A stretch of 64,000 nt of DNA, from contig NZ_CP009438.1 of assembly GCF_000761215.1 (NCBI RefSeq), positions 4,791,501-4,855,500 on the forward strand, given 5' to 3'. This document shows, piece by piece, positions 24,162 through 32,611 of the stretch. The DNA is from Streptomyces glaucescens (lineage in GTDB: Bacteria > Actinomycetota > Actinomycetes > Streptomycetales > Streptomycetaceae). Position numbers and translations under genes: made by a program. The first letter of the stretch is position 1. The number at the start of each line of letters is the position of its first letter. The notes beneath the pieces are model-generated. The model did no database searches, was not told where the DNA came from, and was given only the letters and a program-made list of their open reading frames with translations.

Positions 24162-24328
24162 GGCCCGCGCGGACCGGGCGCGGGGGTGGCGCGGTCGCGC
24201 GGGGGTGGTGCGGTGGTGGGGCGCGCGGGGTGGTGCCGTATGGGGGCGCGCGCGGGTGCGCTCCCGGCGCCGGTGGTCGCAGGGGCGCTGCCGCGTGCGC
24301 CGCGCGCCCGCGGGGCGGTTTGGAAACG

Positions 24329-24367
24329 CCGCGCGCCCGGCGGAGGGAGTCTCCGCCGGGCGCGCGG
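24329..24367. terminator. Bidirectional hairpin terminator
   Basis: Perfect 17-bp arms (24329-24345 and 24351-24367) with a 5-bp loop, between the convergent DeoR-family and accA2 genes. Confidence 0.88.
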
Positions 24368-24381
24368 CCTGGTTCCGTACG

Positions 24382-26157
24382 TCAGTCCTTGATCTCGCAG
24401 ATCGCGGCGCCCGACGTGACCGAGGCGCCGACCTCGGCGGCCAGGCCCTTGATGGTGCCCGACTTGTGGGCGTTGAGCGGCTGCTCCATCTTCATGGCCT
24501 CCAGGACGACGACCAGGTCGCCTTCCTGGACCTCCTGGCCCTCCTCCACGGCGATCTTCACGATCGTGCCCTGCATCGGGGAGGCGAGGGTGTCGCCGGA
24601 GGCCACCGGGCCCGACTTCTTCGCCGCGCGCCGCTTCGGCTTGGCGCCGGCCGCCAGACCCGTGCGGGCCAGCGACATGCCGAGCGAGGACGGCAGGGAC
24701 ACCTCCAGGCGCTTGCCGCCGACCTCCACGACGACCGTCTCACGGCCCGTTTCCTCGTCCGCCTCGGCGGCGTCGGCAGGCGCGGTGAACGGCTTGATGT
24801 CGTTGACGAACTCGGTCTCGATCCAGCGGGTGTGGACCGTGAACGGGTCGGTCGAGCCGGTCAGCTCGGGGGCGAACGCCGGGTCCTTCACCACCGCGCG
24901 GTGGAACGGGATGGCCGTCGCCATGCCCTCGACCTGGAACTCCTCCAGGGCGCGGGCGGCCCGCTGGAGGGCCTGCTCACGGGTGGCGCCGGTGACGATC
25001 AGCTTGGCGAGCAGGGAGTCCCAGGCCGGGCCGATGACCGAGCCGGACTCGACGCCGGCGTCCAGGCGCACGCCCGGGCCGGACGGCGGGTCGAACCGGG
25101 TGACGGTGCCGGGGGCCGGCAGGAAGTTGCGGCCCGGGTCCTCGCCATTGATGCGGAACTCGAACGAGTGACCGCGCAGCTCGGGGTCGCCGTAGCCGAG
25201 CTCCTCGCCGTCGGCGATCCGGAACATCTCGCGCACCAGGTCGATGCCCGCGACCTCCTCGGTGACGGGGTGCTCGACCTGGAGGCGGGTGTTGACCTCC
25301 AGGAAGGAGATGGTGCCGTCCACGCCGACCAGGAACTCCACGGTGCCCGCGCCGACGTAGCCGGCCTCCTTGAGGATGGCCTTGGAGGCGCGGTACAGCT
25401 CGGCGACCTGCTCGTCCGAGAGGAACGGCGCGGGGGCCTCCTCGACGAGCTTCTGGTGGCGGCGCTGGAGGGAGCAGTCGCGGGTGGAGACGACGACCAC
25501 GTTGCCGTGCTGGTCGGCGAGGCACTGGGTCTCGACGTGGCGGGGCTTGTCCAGGTAGCGCTCGACGAAGCACTCGCCGCGGCCGAAGGCGGCGACCGCC
25601 TCGCGGACCGCCGAGTCGTACAGCTCGGGGACCTCTTCGAGGGTGCGGGCGACCTTCAGGCCACGGCCACCGCCGCCGAAGGCGGCCTTGATGGCGATCG
25701 GCAGGCCGTGCTCCTCGGCGAAGGCCACGACCTCGTCGGCCCCGGAGACCGGGTCGGAGGTGCCGGCGACGAGCGGCGCGCCGGCGCGCTGCGCGATGTG
25801 CCGGGCGGCGACCTTGTCGCCGAGGTCGCGGATGGCCTGCGGGGGCGGGCCGATCCAGATCAGCCCGGCGTCCAGGACGGCCTGGGCGAACTCGGCGTTC
25901 TCGGAGAGGAAGCCGTACCCGGGGTGGATCGCGTCGGCGCCGGACTCCCGGGCGGCCTTCAGCACCTTCTCGATGTCGAGGTAGCTGGTGGCCGGAGTGT
26001 CACCGCCCAGGGCGAACGCCTCATCCGCGGCGCGGACATGCAGAGCGTCCCGGTCCGGGTCGGCGTAGACGGCCACGCTCGCGATACCGGCATCCCGGCA
26101 GGCCCGGGCAACGCGGACAGCGATTTCGCCACGGTTGGCGATGAGCACCTTGCGCAC
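24382..26157 (-). CDS. accA2: Acyl-CoA carboxylase alpha subunit (biotin carboxylase + BCCP), AccA2
   Basis: 591-residue fusion of biotin carboxylase and biotin carboxyl carrier protein, supplying carboxybiotin to acetyl/propionyl-CoA carboxylase in the cytosol. ATP-grasp region: KAAFGGGGRGLKVA, ECFVERYLDKPRHVETQCLAD, FLEVNTRLQVEHPVTE. The C-terminal biotinyl domain has the biotinylated Lys in VLEAMKMEQPL. GTG 26157 has a perfect AGGAGG at the right distance. Length matches S. coelicolor AccA2. The partner carboxyltransferase PccB and epsilon subunit PccE are encoded about 3-5 kb away, with BirA beyond them. Confidence 0.96.
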   Translation of the reverse strand: MRKVLIANRGEIAVRVARACRDAGIASVAVYADPDRDALHVRAADEAFALGGDTPATSYLDIEKVLKAARESGADAIHPGYGFLSENAEFAQAVLDAGLIWIGPPPQAIRDLGDKVAARHIAQRAGAPLVAGTSDPVSGADEVVAFAEEHGLPIAIKAAFGGGGRGLKVARTLEEVPELYDSAVREAVAAFGRGECFVERYLDKPRHVETQCLADQHGNVVVVSTRDCSLQRRHQKLVEEAPAPFLSDEQVAELYRASKAILKEAGYVGAGTVEFLVGVDGTISFLEVNTRLQVEHPVTEEVAGIDLVREMFRIADGEELGYGDPELRGHSFEFRINGEDPGRNFLPAPGTVTRFDPPSGPGVRLDAGVESGSVIGPAWDSLLAKLIVTGATREQALQRAARALEEFQVEGMATAIPFHRAVVKDPAFAPELTGSTDPFTVHTRWIETEFVNDIKPFTAPADAAEADEETGRETVVVEVGGKRLEVSLPSSLGMSLARTGLAAGAKPKRRAAKKSGPVASGDTLASPMQGTIVKIAVEEGQEVQEGDLVVVLEAMKMEQPLNAHKSGTIKGLAAEVGASVTSGAAICEIKD

Positions 26158-26524
26158 GATGAGGCTCCCTCCTTGAAACAAGCCGAGTTTAGGGACTGCC
26201 GACACGGCACTTCGACCCGTCCCCAATGGTGAGCTTGCCCACACGGAGCGTGATTCGAGGCTCGCTCGACCCGCGAAATCCCATGTCGTACCGCGGTACG
26301 CAGGACTCCTGCGGGAAACCCTAGCCCTCCGCTGTGGTCAAGGTCTCTGTCATCAGGTGCTGCGGGCCACTCTGTTTCTTTGTCGAGTCCCTACGAATGG
26401 CCCAACCGTTCTTTGCTCCCCGCGCACCCCTTGTCCCCACGTTTACCCGTTAGTAGCGTTCGCTGTCCCGAACGTACCCGGGGTAACAGCGGCGGCCTTG
26501 CCCGCTCCGACGGTCGAAGGGTGG
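26158..26524. other. Gene-free divergent promoter region
   Basis: Roughly 365 bp between divergent accA2 and the membrane protein gene. It is visibly AT-richer than its surroundings and presumably holds promoters for both genes. I see no repeat, hairpin or supported small gene in it. Confidence 0.5.
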
Positions 26525-27070
26525 GTGGAACCGGTGGTGCGCAGACCGGTGGCATGGACGGTGGCGGTCGTGCTCTTCGCCGAGGCGCTGGGCGTGGCGG
26601 GGCTCAACTGGTTCCTCGGGGTGGTGGTCGACCGTCAGGACATGTCCCTGGCCGGGCTGGACCCGGACGTGATGGCGACCTCCTCGAAGGCCGGCGGCGT
26701 GGTCTTCGGCCTCTACTTCGCCCTGTGCGGGCTCGTCGCCCTGCTGGTGGCCCTGCGCGACCGCCCGGCGGCCGGCGTCGGGCGTGTCCTGCTGGTCAGC
26801 GCCGCGGTGGTGCACGCGCTGCTCGGGGCTTTCGTGTGGGGGCTGGTGGGGTGGCCGGCGTTCCTGTTCATGGTGCTGGTGCTCGGCCTGATCGTGCTGC
26901 TGCTGATGTCGTACGACGGGCGTACGGGGGCCGAGGGGGCCGCGGGGGCGGCCGGGCCCGCCGGACCCGGCGGGCCGAGGGAGCTCACGGAGCCCATGGG
27001 GTCCAGCGGCCCCGCGGGCCCCTCGGAGCCGTCGGACGCGGTGCGTGGAGAGGGGGCCGCGCCGGCGTGA
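26525..27070 (+). CDS. Membrane protein with collagen-like Gly/Pro tail
   Basis: 181-residue protein of unknown function. Four hydrophobic segments (WTVAVVLFAEALGVAGLNWFL, VVFGLYFALCGLVALLVAL, VLLVSAAVVHALLGAFVWGL, FLFMVLVLGLIVLLLM) are followed by ~45 residues of Gly/Pro/Ala triplet-like sequence (GAAGPAGPGGP, SSGPAGPSEPSD). GTG 26525 is preferred, with GAAGG nearby; the frame is open further upstream but that part has little coding character. Monocistronic and divergent from accA2. Confidence 0.65.
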   Translation: MEPVVRRPVAWTVAVVLFAEALGVAGLNWFLGVVVDRQDMSLAGLDPDVMATSSKAGGVVFGLYFALCGLVALLVALRDRPAAGVGRVLLVSAAVVHALLGAFVWGLVGWPAFLFMVLVLGLIVLLLMSYDGRTGAEGAAGAAGPAGPGGPRELTEPMGSSGPAGPSEPSDAVRGEGAAPA

Positions 27071-27172
27071 GCGTACCGCCGCGCGCGGGGGTGAGCCTGC
27101 CGGTGCGCGCCGGTGTGAGCGCCCGGCCGGCGCCCGAGGGCGCCCCGTGCGCCCGCGCGTGGCGGCCGGTGG

Positions 27173-27781
27173 TCACCTCCACAGGTCGGTGATGTTGATC
27201 CCGAGCTGGGCCAGCAGTCTGCGGACGAGGGGCAGGCTGATGCCGATCACATTGCCGTGGTCGCCGTCGATGCCGTCGATGAACGGGGCCGAACGGCCGT
27301 CCAGCGTGAAGGCGCCGGCGACGTGGAGCGGCTCCCCGGAGGCGACGTAGGCGGCGATCTCCTCGTCGGTGGGATCACCGAAGCGGACGACGGTGGAGGC
27401 GGTGGCCGAGGCGTAGCGGCCGGATGTGGTGTCGTAGACGCAGTGGCCCGTCTGGAGGGTGCCGGCCCGGCCGCGCATGGACTTCCAGCGGGCGGTGGCC
27501 TCCTCGGCGTCGTCCGGCTTGCCGAGCGCCCGGCCGTCCAGGTCGAGCACCGAGTCGCAGCCGATCACGATCGCCCCCATGACCTCCGGCTTCGCGGCCA
27601 CCACGGACGCCTTGGCCTCGGCGAGGGCGAGGGCCAGTTCGGCGGGGGTGGGGGCGGTGACGGCGTCCTCGTCGACGCCGCTCACGATCACCTCGGGGTC
27701 GAGCCCGGCCTGGCGGAGCAGGCCCAGCCGGGCGGGGGACTGGGAGGCGAGCACGAGTCGGCGGCGCGGCTGATCAGTCAT
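27173..27781 (-). CDS. maf: Maf-family nucleoside triphosphate pyrophosphatase
   Basis: Maf/HAM1-like house-cleaning enzyme, 202 residues, hydrolysing non-canonical or methylated nucleoside triphosphates to monophosphates. Signatures are LVLASQSPARLGLLRQAG at the N-terminus, the catalytic region AIVIGCDSVLDLDGRALGKP, and the C-terminal VAGAFTLDGRSAPFIDGIDG. It is preceded on the same strand by the MmpB-like small membrane protein gene with a ~40 bp gap, so the two may be co-transcribed. Confidence 0.92.
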   Translation of the reverse strand: MTDQPRRRLVLASQSPARLGLLRQAGLDPEVIVSGVDEDAVTAPTPAELALALAEAKASVVAAKPEVMGAIVIGCDSVLDLDGRALGKPDDAEEATARWKSMRGRAGTLQTGHCVYDTTSGRYASATASTVVRFGDPTDEEIAAYVASGEPLHVAGAFTLDGRSAPFIDGIDGDHGNVIGISLPLVRRLLAQLGINITDLWR

Positions 27782-27820
27782 GCGGTCAGGGTAGCCAAGG
27801 ACGCGAGGGCCCGCGGGGCC

Positions 27821-27958
27821 TCACCGCACGCCCAGCACGACCATCGCGAGCACCATGGCCACCGCCATGAGAAGGCCCAGCCGCCGCAGTTTCTCCTGCA
27901 TGTCGCGCAGTTCCTCGGGCGGCTCGTTCTCGGGGTCGGACCACAGCATGTCTGCCAT
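27821..27958 (-). CDS. Small single-pass membrane protein, MmpB-like
   Basis: 45-residue protein: a cytosolic acidic start MADMLWSDPENEPPEELRDM, a short amphipathic helix, then one hydrophobic helix (LGLLMAVAMVLAMVVLGVR) at the C-terminus. It resembles the small protein annotated as morphogenic membrane protein MmpB in streptomycetes, recalled from memory and not checked. ATG 27958 is preferred. A longer form from GTG 28030 has low GC3 and would read through the 27986 palindrome. In related genomes it lies beside pccE; here a GDSL hydrolase gene lies between them. Confidence 0.7.
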   Translation of the reverse strand: MADMLWSDPENEPPEELRDMQEKLRRLGLLMAVAMVLAMVVLGVR

Positions 27959-27985
27959 CGTCCGGGGGCGGGCGGGGGTGGCGCC

Positions 27986-28001
27986 TGAGTACGCGTACTC
28001 A
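27986..28001. promoter_or_regulatory. 16-bp perfect palindrome upstream of the MmpB-like gene
   Basis: TGAGTACGCGTACTCA, 27 bp upstream of ATG 27958, in the space between two divergent genes. A perfect 16-mer palindrome in a promoter position suggests a dimeric regulator site. I cannot name the regulator. Confidence 0.5.
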
Positions 28002-28105
28002 ACTTCCGCGCTGCGGGCTCGTTCTTCCACGCCTCCCGTTAATGGTGCTACAGTCCCCTTAGTTAAAGGGAATCCAGTTCCGTTTGCTTCTTCGGAGGGT
28101 GTGTC

Positions 28106-29239
28106 ATGTCGTTCACCACCGCCTGGACCGCGTCACCCCAGCCGCCCAGCGAGGGCTTCACGCCGAACTGGTCGCGGGAGGGCTTCTGGGCCCAGTCCCT
28201 GCGTCAGGTCGTGCGCCTCACCGCGGGCGGCGACCGGATCCGCGTCCGGCTCTCGAACGCGTACGGCACCTCGAAGCTGCGCATCGCCGGCGCCACGGTG
28301 GCCCGTACCTCGGCGGGGGCGGCCGTGGAGCCCGGCTCGGCTCGGCGGCTCACCTTCGACGGCGCGCCGCGGGCCGTCGTCCCCGCCCGTGGACAGCTCG
28401 TCAGCGACCCGGCGGAGCTGCCGCTGGCGGCCGGCGAGTCACTGTCCGTCACCCTGCACCTGGACGCCGTCACCGGCCCCGCGACCTTCCACGCGCAGGC
28501 CTTCACCCCCAGTTACCGCGGCGCGGGCGACCTGCTCGCCGACACCGGCGGCACCGGATTCACGGAGACCACCGAGTCCTGGTACTTCCTCTCCGCCGTC
28601 GAGACCGACGCCGGACGCGCCGACGGCATCGCCCTCCTCGGCGACTCCGTCACCGACGGCTTCGGCTCCACCCCGGGCACCGACCGCCGCTGGTCCGACC
28701 AGCTCGCCCGCCGCACCGGACGGCCCGTCGCCAATGCCGGGATCGGCGGGAACCTGCTGCTCAACGACTCGGCCTGGTACGGCGAGAAGGCGGTCCACCG
28801 GCTGCGCCGGGACGTCCTCGGCCACCCGGGCCTGGACACGCTCGTGGTGCTGCTCGGCCTGAACGACATCGGGTTCAGCGAGACCGACGAACAGCCCACC
28901 TACCACCCGGCCCCGGTGGTGGAGGCGGACGAACTCGTCACGGGCCACCGGCGGCTGATACGGCAGGCACGCGGAGCGGGCCTGCGCGTGGTGGGCGCGA
29001 CCCTGCTGCCGTTCGGCGGCTCCGACCACTGGGGCGAGCACGCCGCCAAGGCCGGCAGCGAACTCAACGAGTGGATCCGCGGCTCGGGGGAGTACGACGC
29101 GGTGGCCGACCTGAACCGCGCCCTGGCCGACCCGGCGGACCCGGACCGGCTGCACCCGGCGTACGACTTCGGCGACCACCTGCACCCCAACGACGCGGGG
29201 TACGCGGTGATGGCCGAAGCCGTCGCCGCCGTGCTGTGA
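28106..29239 (+). CDS. SGNH/GDSL-family esterase or lipase
   Basis: 377-residue SGNH hydrolase. An N-terminal beta-rich domain of ~165 residues (RLSNAYGTSKLRIAGATVA) precedes the catalytic domain: block I IALLGDSVTDGFG with the Ser nucleophile, block II Gly in NAGIGGN, block III GLNDIG, and block V DHLHPNDAGY with the catalytic Asp/His. No clear signal peptide, so probably cytosolic or exported non-classically. ATG 28106 has a GGAGG site. It is inserted on the opposite strand between the MmpB-like and pccE genes. Confidence 0.88.
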   Translation: MSFTTAWTASPQPPSEGFTPNWSREGFWAQSLRQVVRLTAGGDRIRVRLSNAYGTSKLRIAGATVARTSAGAAVEPGSARRLTFDGAPRAVVPARGQLVSDPAELPLAAGESLSVTLHLDAVTGPATFHAQAFTPSYRGAGDLLADTGGTGFTETTESWYFLSAVETDAGRADGIALLGDSVTDGFGSTPGTDRRWSDQLARRTGRPVANAGIGGNLLLNDSAWYGEKAVHRLRRDVLGHPGLDTLVVLLGLNDIGFSETDEQPTYHPAPVVEADELVTGHRRLIRQARGAGLRVVGATLLPFGGSDHWGEHAAKAGSELNEWIRGSGEYDAVADLNRALADPADPDRLHPAYDFGDHLHPNDAGYAVMAEAVAAVL

Positions 29240-29288
29240 GCGGTGACGGCCGCAGCCGCCACCGCCGTGCCGTGACGCTCCTGCCGGC

Positions 29289-29498
29289 TCAGCTCGGCCA
29301 GTAGGTGCGCGCCCAGGTCACCGGGCCCGGCTGCGGCAGCCGGCGGGCGGCGATCCGGGACGGGTCCGCCCAGGAGTCCCGGGGAGCGGGCGCGCCGGGC
29401 GGCGGGGCGGCGGCCGCCGCGGCGCGGACCCGGACCACCGCCAGTGCGGCGGCCAGCTCCTCCGGGGTCGGGTTTCCCCGTACGACCTTGATGTTCAT
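29289..29498 (-). CDS. pccE: Acyl-CoA carboxylase epsilon subunit
   Basis: 69-residue epsilon subunit of actinobacterial acyl-CoA carboxylase. It starts with IKVVRGNPTPEELAAALAVV, the diagnostic helix, followed by an Ala/Pro linker and the C-terminal W-rich segment (SWADPSR, WARTYWPS). It binds the beta subunit and stimulates carboxylase activity. It begins 23 bp after pccB on the same strand, forming a pccB-pccE operon. Confidence 0.92.
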   Translation of the reverse strand: MNIKVVRGNPTPEELAAALAVVRVRAAAAAAPPPGAPAPRDSWADPSRIAARRLPQPGPVTWARTYWPS

Positions 29499-29521
29499 GA
29501 CCGCTCCCAGGGTCCCTCGGG

Positions 29522-31117
29522 TTACAGGGGGATGTTGCCGTGCTTCTTCGGAGGCAGGGATTCCCGCTTGGTGCGCAGCTGACGCAGACCGCGCACGATG
29601 TGACGGCGGGTCTCCGACGGCATGATCACCGCGTCGACGTAGCCGCGCTCGGCCGCGACGTAGGGGTTGAGGAGGGCGTCCTCGTACTCCCGCATCAGCC
29701 GCGCACGGGTGGCCTCGACGTCCTCACCGTTCGCCTCCGCCTCGGCGAGGGTGCGGCGGTGCAGGATGTTGACGGCGCCCTGCGCGCCCATGACCGCGAT
29801 CTGGGCGGTGGGCCAGGCCAGATTGAGGTCGGCGCCCAGGTGCTTGGAGCCCATCACGTCGTAGGCACCGCCGAAGGCCTTGCGCGTGATCACGGTGATC
29901 AGCGGCACGGTCGCCTCGGCGTAGGCGTAGATCAGCTTGGCGCCGCGGCGGATGATGCCGGTGTGCTCCTGGTCGACACCCGGCAGGAAGCCGGGCACGT
30001 CCACGAACGTCAGCACCGGCACGTTGAACGCGTCGCAGGTCCGCACGAAGCGGGCGGCCTTCTCGCTCGCGTCGATGTCCAGGCAGCCCGCGAACTGCAT
30101 CGGCTGGTTGGCGACGACACCGACCGGGCGGCCCTCGACCCGGCCGAACCCGGTGAGGATGTTCGGCGCGAACAGCGGCTGCGTCTCGAAGAACTCCGCG
30201 TCGTCGAGGACGTGCTCGATGACGGTGTGCATGTCGTACGGCTGGTTCGCCGAGTCCGGGACGATGGTGTCCAGCTCGCGGTCCTCGTCGCTCAGCTCCA
30301 GGTCGGCCTCCTCCGGGAAGGCCGGGGGCTCGCTGAGGTTGTTCGACGGCAGGTACGACAGCAGCTGCTTGACGTACTCGATGGCGTCCTTCTCGTCGCC
30401 CGCCATGTGGTGGGCGACGCCGGAGGCCGTGTTGTGGGTCCTGGCCCCGCCCAGCTCCTCGAAGCCGACGTCCTCGCCGGTGACCGTCTTGATGACGTCC
30501 GGGCCGGTGATGAACATGTGCGAGGTCTGGTCGACCATGACCGTGAAGTCGGTGATCGCCGGGGAGTAGACGGCGCCGCCCGCGCACGGCCCCACCACCA
30601 GGCTGATCTGCGGGATCACACCGCTGGCGTGGGTGTTGCGGCGGAAGATCTCGCCGTATGCGCCGAGCGAGGCGACCCCCTCCTGGATGCGGGCGCCGCC
30701 GGAGTCGTTGATGCCGATGACGGGGCAGCCGGTCTTCAGCGCGAAGTCCATCACCTTGACGATCTTCTGGCCGTACACCTCGCCGAGGGCCCCGCCGAAG
30801 ACGGTGAAGTCCTGCGAGAACACCGCGACCGGGCGGCCGTCGACGGTGCCGTAGCCGGTGACCACGCCGTCGCCGTAGGGACGGTTCCTGTCGAGCCCGA
30901 AGTTGCTGGAGCGGTGCCGGGCGAACTCGTCCAGCTCGACGAAGGAACCCTCGTCCATCAGCAGCTCGATCCGCTCACGAGCCGTCAGTTTGCCCTTGGC
31001 GTGCTGCTTCTCCACGGCGCGGGCGGAGCCGGCGTGCGTCGCCTCCTCGATCCGGCGCTGGAGATCCGCGAGCTTGCCCGCGGTCGTGTGGATGTCGATC
31101 TCTTCCGGCTCGGACAT
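29522..31117 (-). CDS. pccB: Propionyl-CoA carboxylase beta subunit (carboxyltransferase)
   Basis: 531-residue carboxyltransferase of the crotonase-fold AccD/PccB family. It transfers CO2 from carboxybiotin on AccA2 to propionyl-CoA (and possibly acetyl-CoA), giving methylmalonyl-CoA for polyketides and odd-chain fatty acids. Motifs: oxyanion Gly pairs in NDSGGARIQEGVASLGAYGE and RRGAKLIYAYAEATVPLITV, plus KAFGGAYDVMGSKHL. Length equals the S. coelicolor enzyme within a residue. First gene of pccB-pccE, divergent from birA. Confidence 0.96.
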   Translation of the reverse strand: MSEPEEIDIHTTAGKLADLQRRIEEATHAGSARAVEKQHAKGKLTARERIELLMDEGSFVELDEFARHRSSNFGLDRNRPYGDGVVTGYGTVDGRPVAVFSQDFTVFGGALGEVYGQKIVKVMDFALKTGCPVIGINDSGGARIQEGVASLGAYGEIFRRNTHASGVIPQISLVVGPCAGGAVYSPAITDFTVMVDQTSHMFITGPDVIKTVTGEDVGFEELGGARTHNTASGVAHHMAGDEKDAIEYVKQLLSYLPSNNLSEPPAFPEEADLELSDEDRELDTIVPDSANQPYDMHTVIEHVLDDAEFFETQPLFAPNILTGFGRVEGRPVGVVANQPMQFAGCLDIDASEKAARFVRTCDAFNVPVLTFVDVPGFLPGVDQEHTGIIRRGAKLIYAYAEATVPLITVITRKAFGGAYDVMGSKHLGADLNLAWPTAQIAVMGAQGAVNILHRRTLAEAEANGEDVEATRARLMREYEDALLNPYVAAERGYVDAVIMPSETRRHIVRGLRQLRTKRESLPPKKHGNIPL

Positions 31118-31227
31118 CGGGATGCGGCTCCCTGCCTGCTCAAAAGGGGGGACGGTTACTCATCCGTAGAGTAGTGGGGGGCCTTCCGATCGGCAGTGCG
31201 GTCTTTCCCACACCTAGGGTGGCTTGC

Positions 31228-32088
31228 ATGACGCCGCGAGATGCCTCAGGAGACAGCCGCTGGTCGGACCTCGACCGGCCGCCGCTCAACGCCGCCGCAC
31301 TGCGCCGCGCCCTCGTCCGGGAGGGCGGCCTGTGGTCGGACGTGGAGGTGGTGCAGAGCACCGGCTCCACCAACAGCGACCTGGTGGCCCGGGCCGCCGG
31401 AGGGGAGACACCCGAGGGGGTGGTCCTCGTCGCCGAGGAGCAGACCTCCGGACGGGGCCGCCTCGACCGGCAGTGGACGGCACCGCCGCGCTCCGGCCTC
31501 TTCTTCTCCGTCCTGCTGCGCCCCGCCGAGGTCCCGGTCGCCCGCTGGGGCTGGCTGCCCCTGCTCACCGGCGTCGCCGTCGCCACCGGACTGGCCCGCA
31601 CCGCGGGTGTCGACACCGCCCTCAAATGGCCCAACGACCTGCTGGTGACCGTGGGCGGCGAGGAACGCAAGGCCGGCGGCATCCTCGCCGAGCGGGCCGG
31701 AGCGGACGGCGTCGTCGTCGGCGTCGGCGTCAACGTCACCCTCCGCGCGGAGGAACTGCCCGTCCCCCAGGCGGGCTCGCTGGCCCTCGCCGGCGCCGCC
31801 GGCGCGGACCGCGACCCGCTGCTGCGGGGCATGCTGCGGGCCCTGGAGGACTGGTACGGCCGCTGGCGGTCGGCCGGCGGCGACCCGGCCGCCTGCGGCC
31901 TCCAGGACACCTACGCGGCGGGCTGCGCGACCCTCGGCCGCGTCGTCCGCGCCGAACTCCCCGGGGACCGCTCCGTGGTCGGCGAGGCTGTCGCGGTCGA
32001 CGGAGACGGCCGACTCGTCATCGTCACCGAGGAGGGCGTGCAGGAACCGGTGGGCGCGGGCGACATCGTCCACTTGCGCCCGGCGTGA
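31228..32088 (+). CDS. birA: Biotin-[acetyl-CoA-carboxylase] ligase BirA
   Basis: 286-residue biotin protein ligase that makes biotinyl-AMP and attaches biotin to the BCCP domain of AccA2. Visible: STNSDLVARAAGG, EEQTSGRGRLDRQWTAPPRSGL (biotin/AMP loop with GRGR), KWPNDLLV with the catalytic Lys, KAGGILAER, and the C-terminal SH3-like domain. No N-terminal HTH, so it is a class I ligase without repressor function. ATG 31228 is chosen by family start. Divergent from pccB, its functional partner locus. Confidence 0.94.
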   Translation: MTPRDASGDSRWSDLDRPPLNAAALRRALVREGGLWSDVEVVQSTGSTNSDLVARAAGGETPEGVVLVAEEQTSGRGRLDRQWTAPPRSGLFFSVLLRPAEVPVARWGWLPLLTGVAVATGLARTAGVDTALKWPNDLLVTVGGEERKAGGILAERAGADGVVVGVGVNVTLRAEELPVPQAGSLALAGAAGADRDPLLRGMLRALEDWYGRWRSAGGDPAACGLQDTYAAGCATLGRVVRAELPGDRSVVGEAVAVDGDGRLVIVTEEGVQEPVGAGDIVHLRPA

Positions 32089-32109
32089 GCCCCGGCGCCC
32101 GCGCCGAGC

Positions 32110-32508
32110 TTCAGGGGCGCGGGGAACTGCGCGACCGGCCACGAACGCCCCGCACCCGGCATGGGACAGCGCCCCGGCACTCTCCCCACCCGCTGTGACG
32201 GGGCGCCGGAGTCCCGCTGGGGCTCTCGCGGGGGTGGCAGGCGTGCCAGGGCAAGGGGGTCCGGGCCGCCACGCTCGTCCGCCGGGCGCGAAGTGGTCGT
32301 TCAGGGGCGCGGGGAACTGCGCGACCAGCCACGAACGCCCCGCACCCGGCATGCGACAGCGCCCCGGCACTGGCTGTACCGCGGTGGCGGGGCGCGGGTC
32401 CGGGCCGCCACGCCCCTCCGCCGGGTGCGAAGTGGTCGTTCAGGGGCGCGGGGAACCGCGCGACCAGCCACGAACGTCCCGCACCCGGCATGCGACAAGG
32501 CCCCGCAC
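32110..32508 (+). repeat. Three copies of a ~70-bp Streptomyces intergenic repeat, two in 139-bp tandem units
   Basis: Copies at 32110-32180, 32300-32370 and 32439-32508 begin TTCAGGGGCGCGGGGAAC and continue into a shared GCGCGACC, ACGAACG and CGCACCCGGCATG series. Copies 2 and 3 also share ~43 bp upstream (32258 and 32396), giving a tandem period of about 139 bp. This fills the space between birA and cya; no gene is supported at 32089-32611. The element resembles a repeat common between Streptomyces genes. Confidence 0.85.
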
Positions 32509-32611
32509 CCCCACCCCGCCCCGCCCGACCCAACGGAGTGAGCTGGCGCACATCTGCCGTAGAGTTGAGGCCGGTCGTACCTGACCGTGGCAGATCGGAA
32601 GGGCAACAGGC

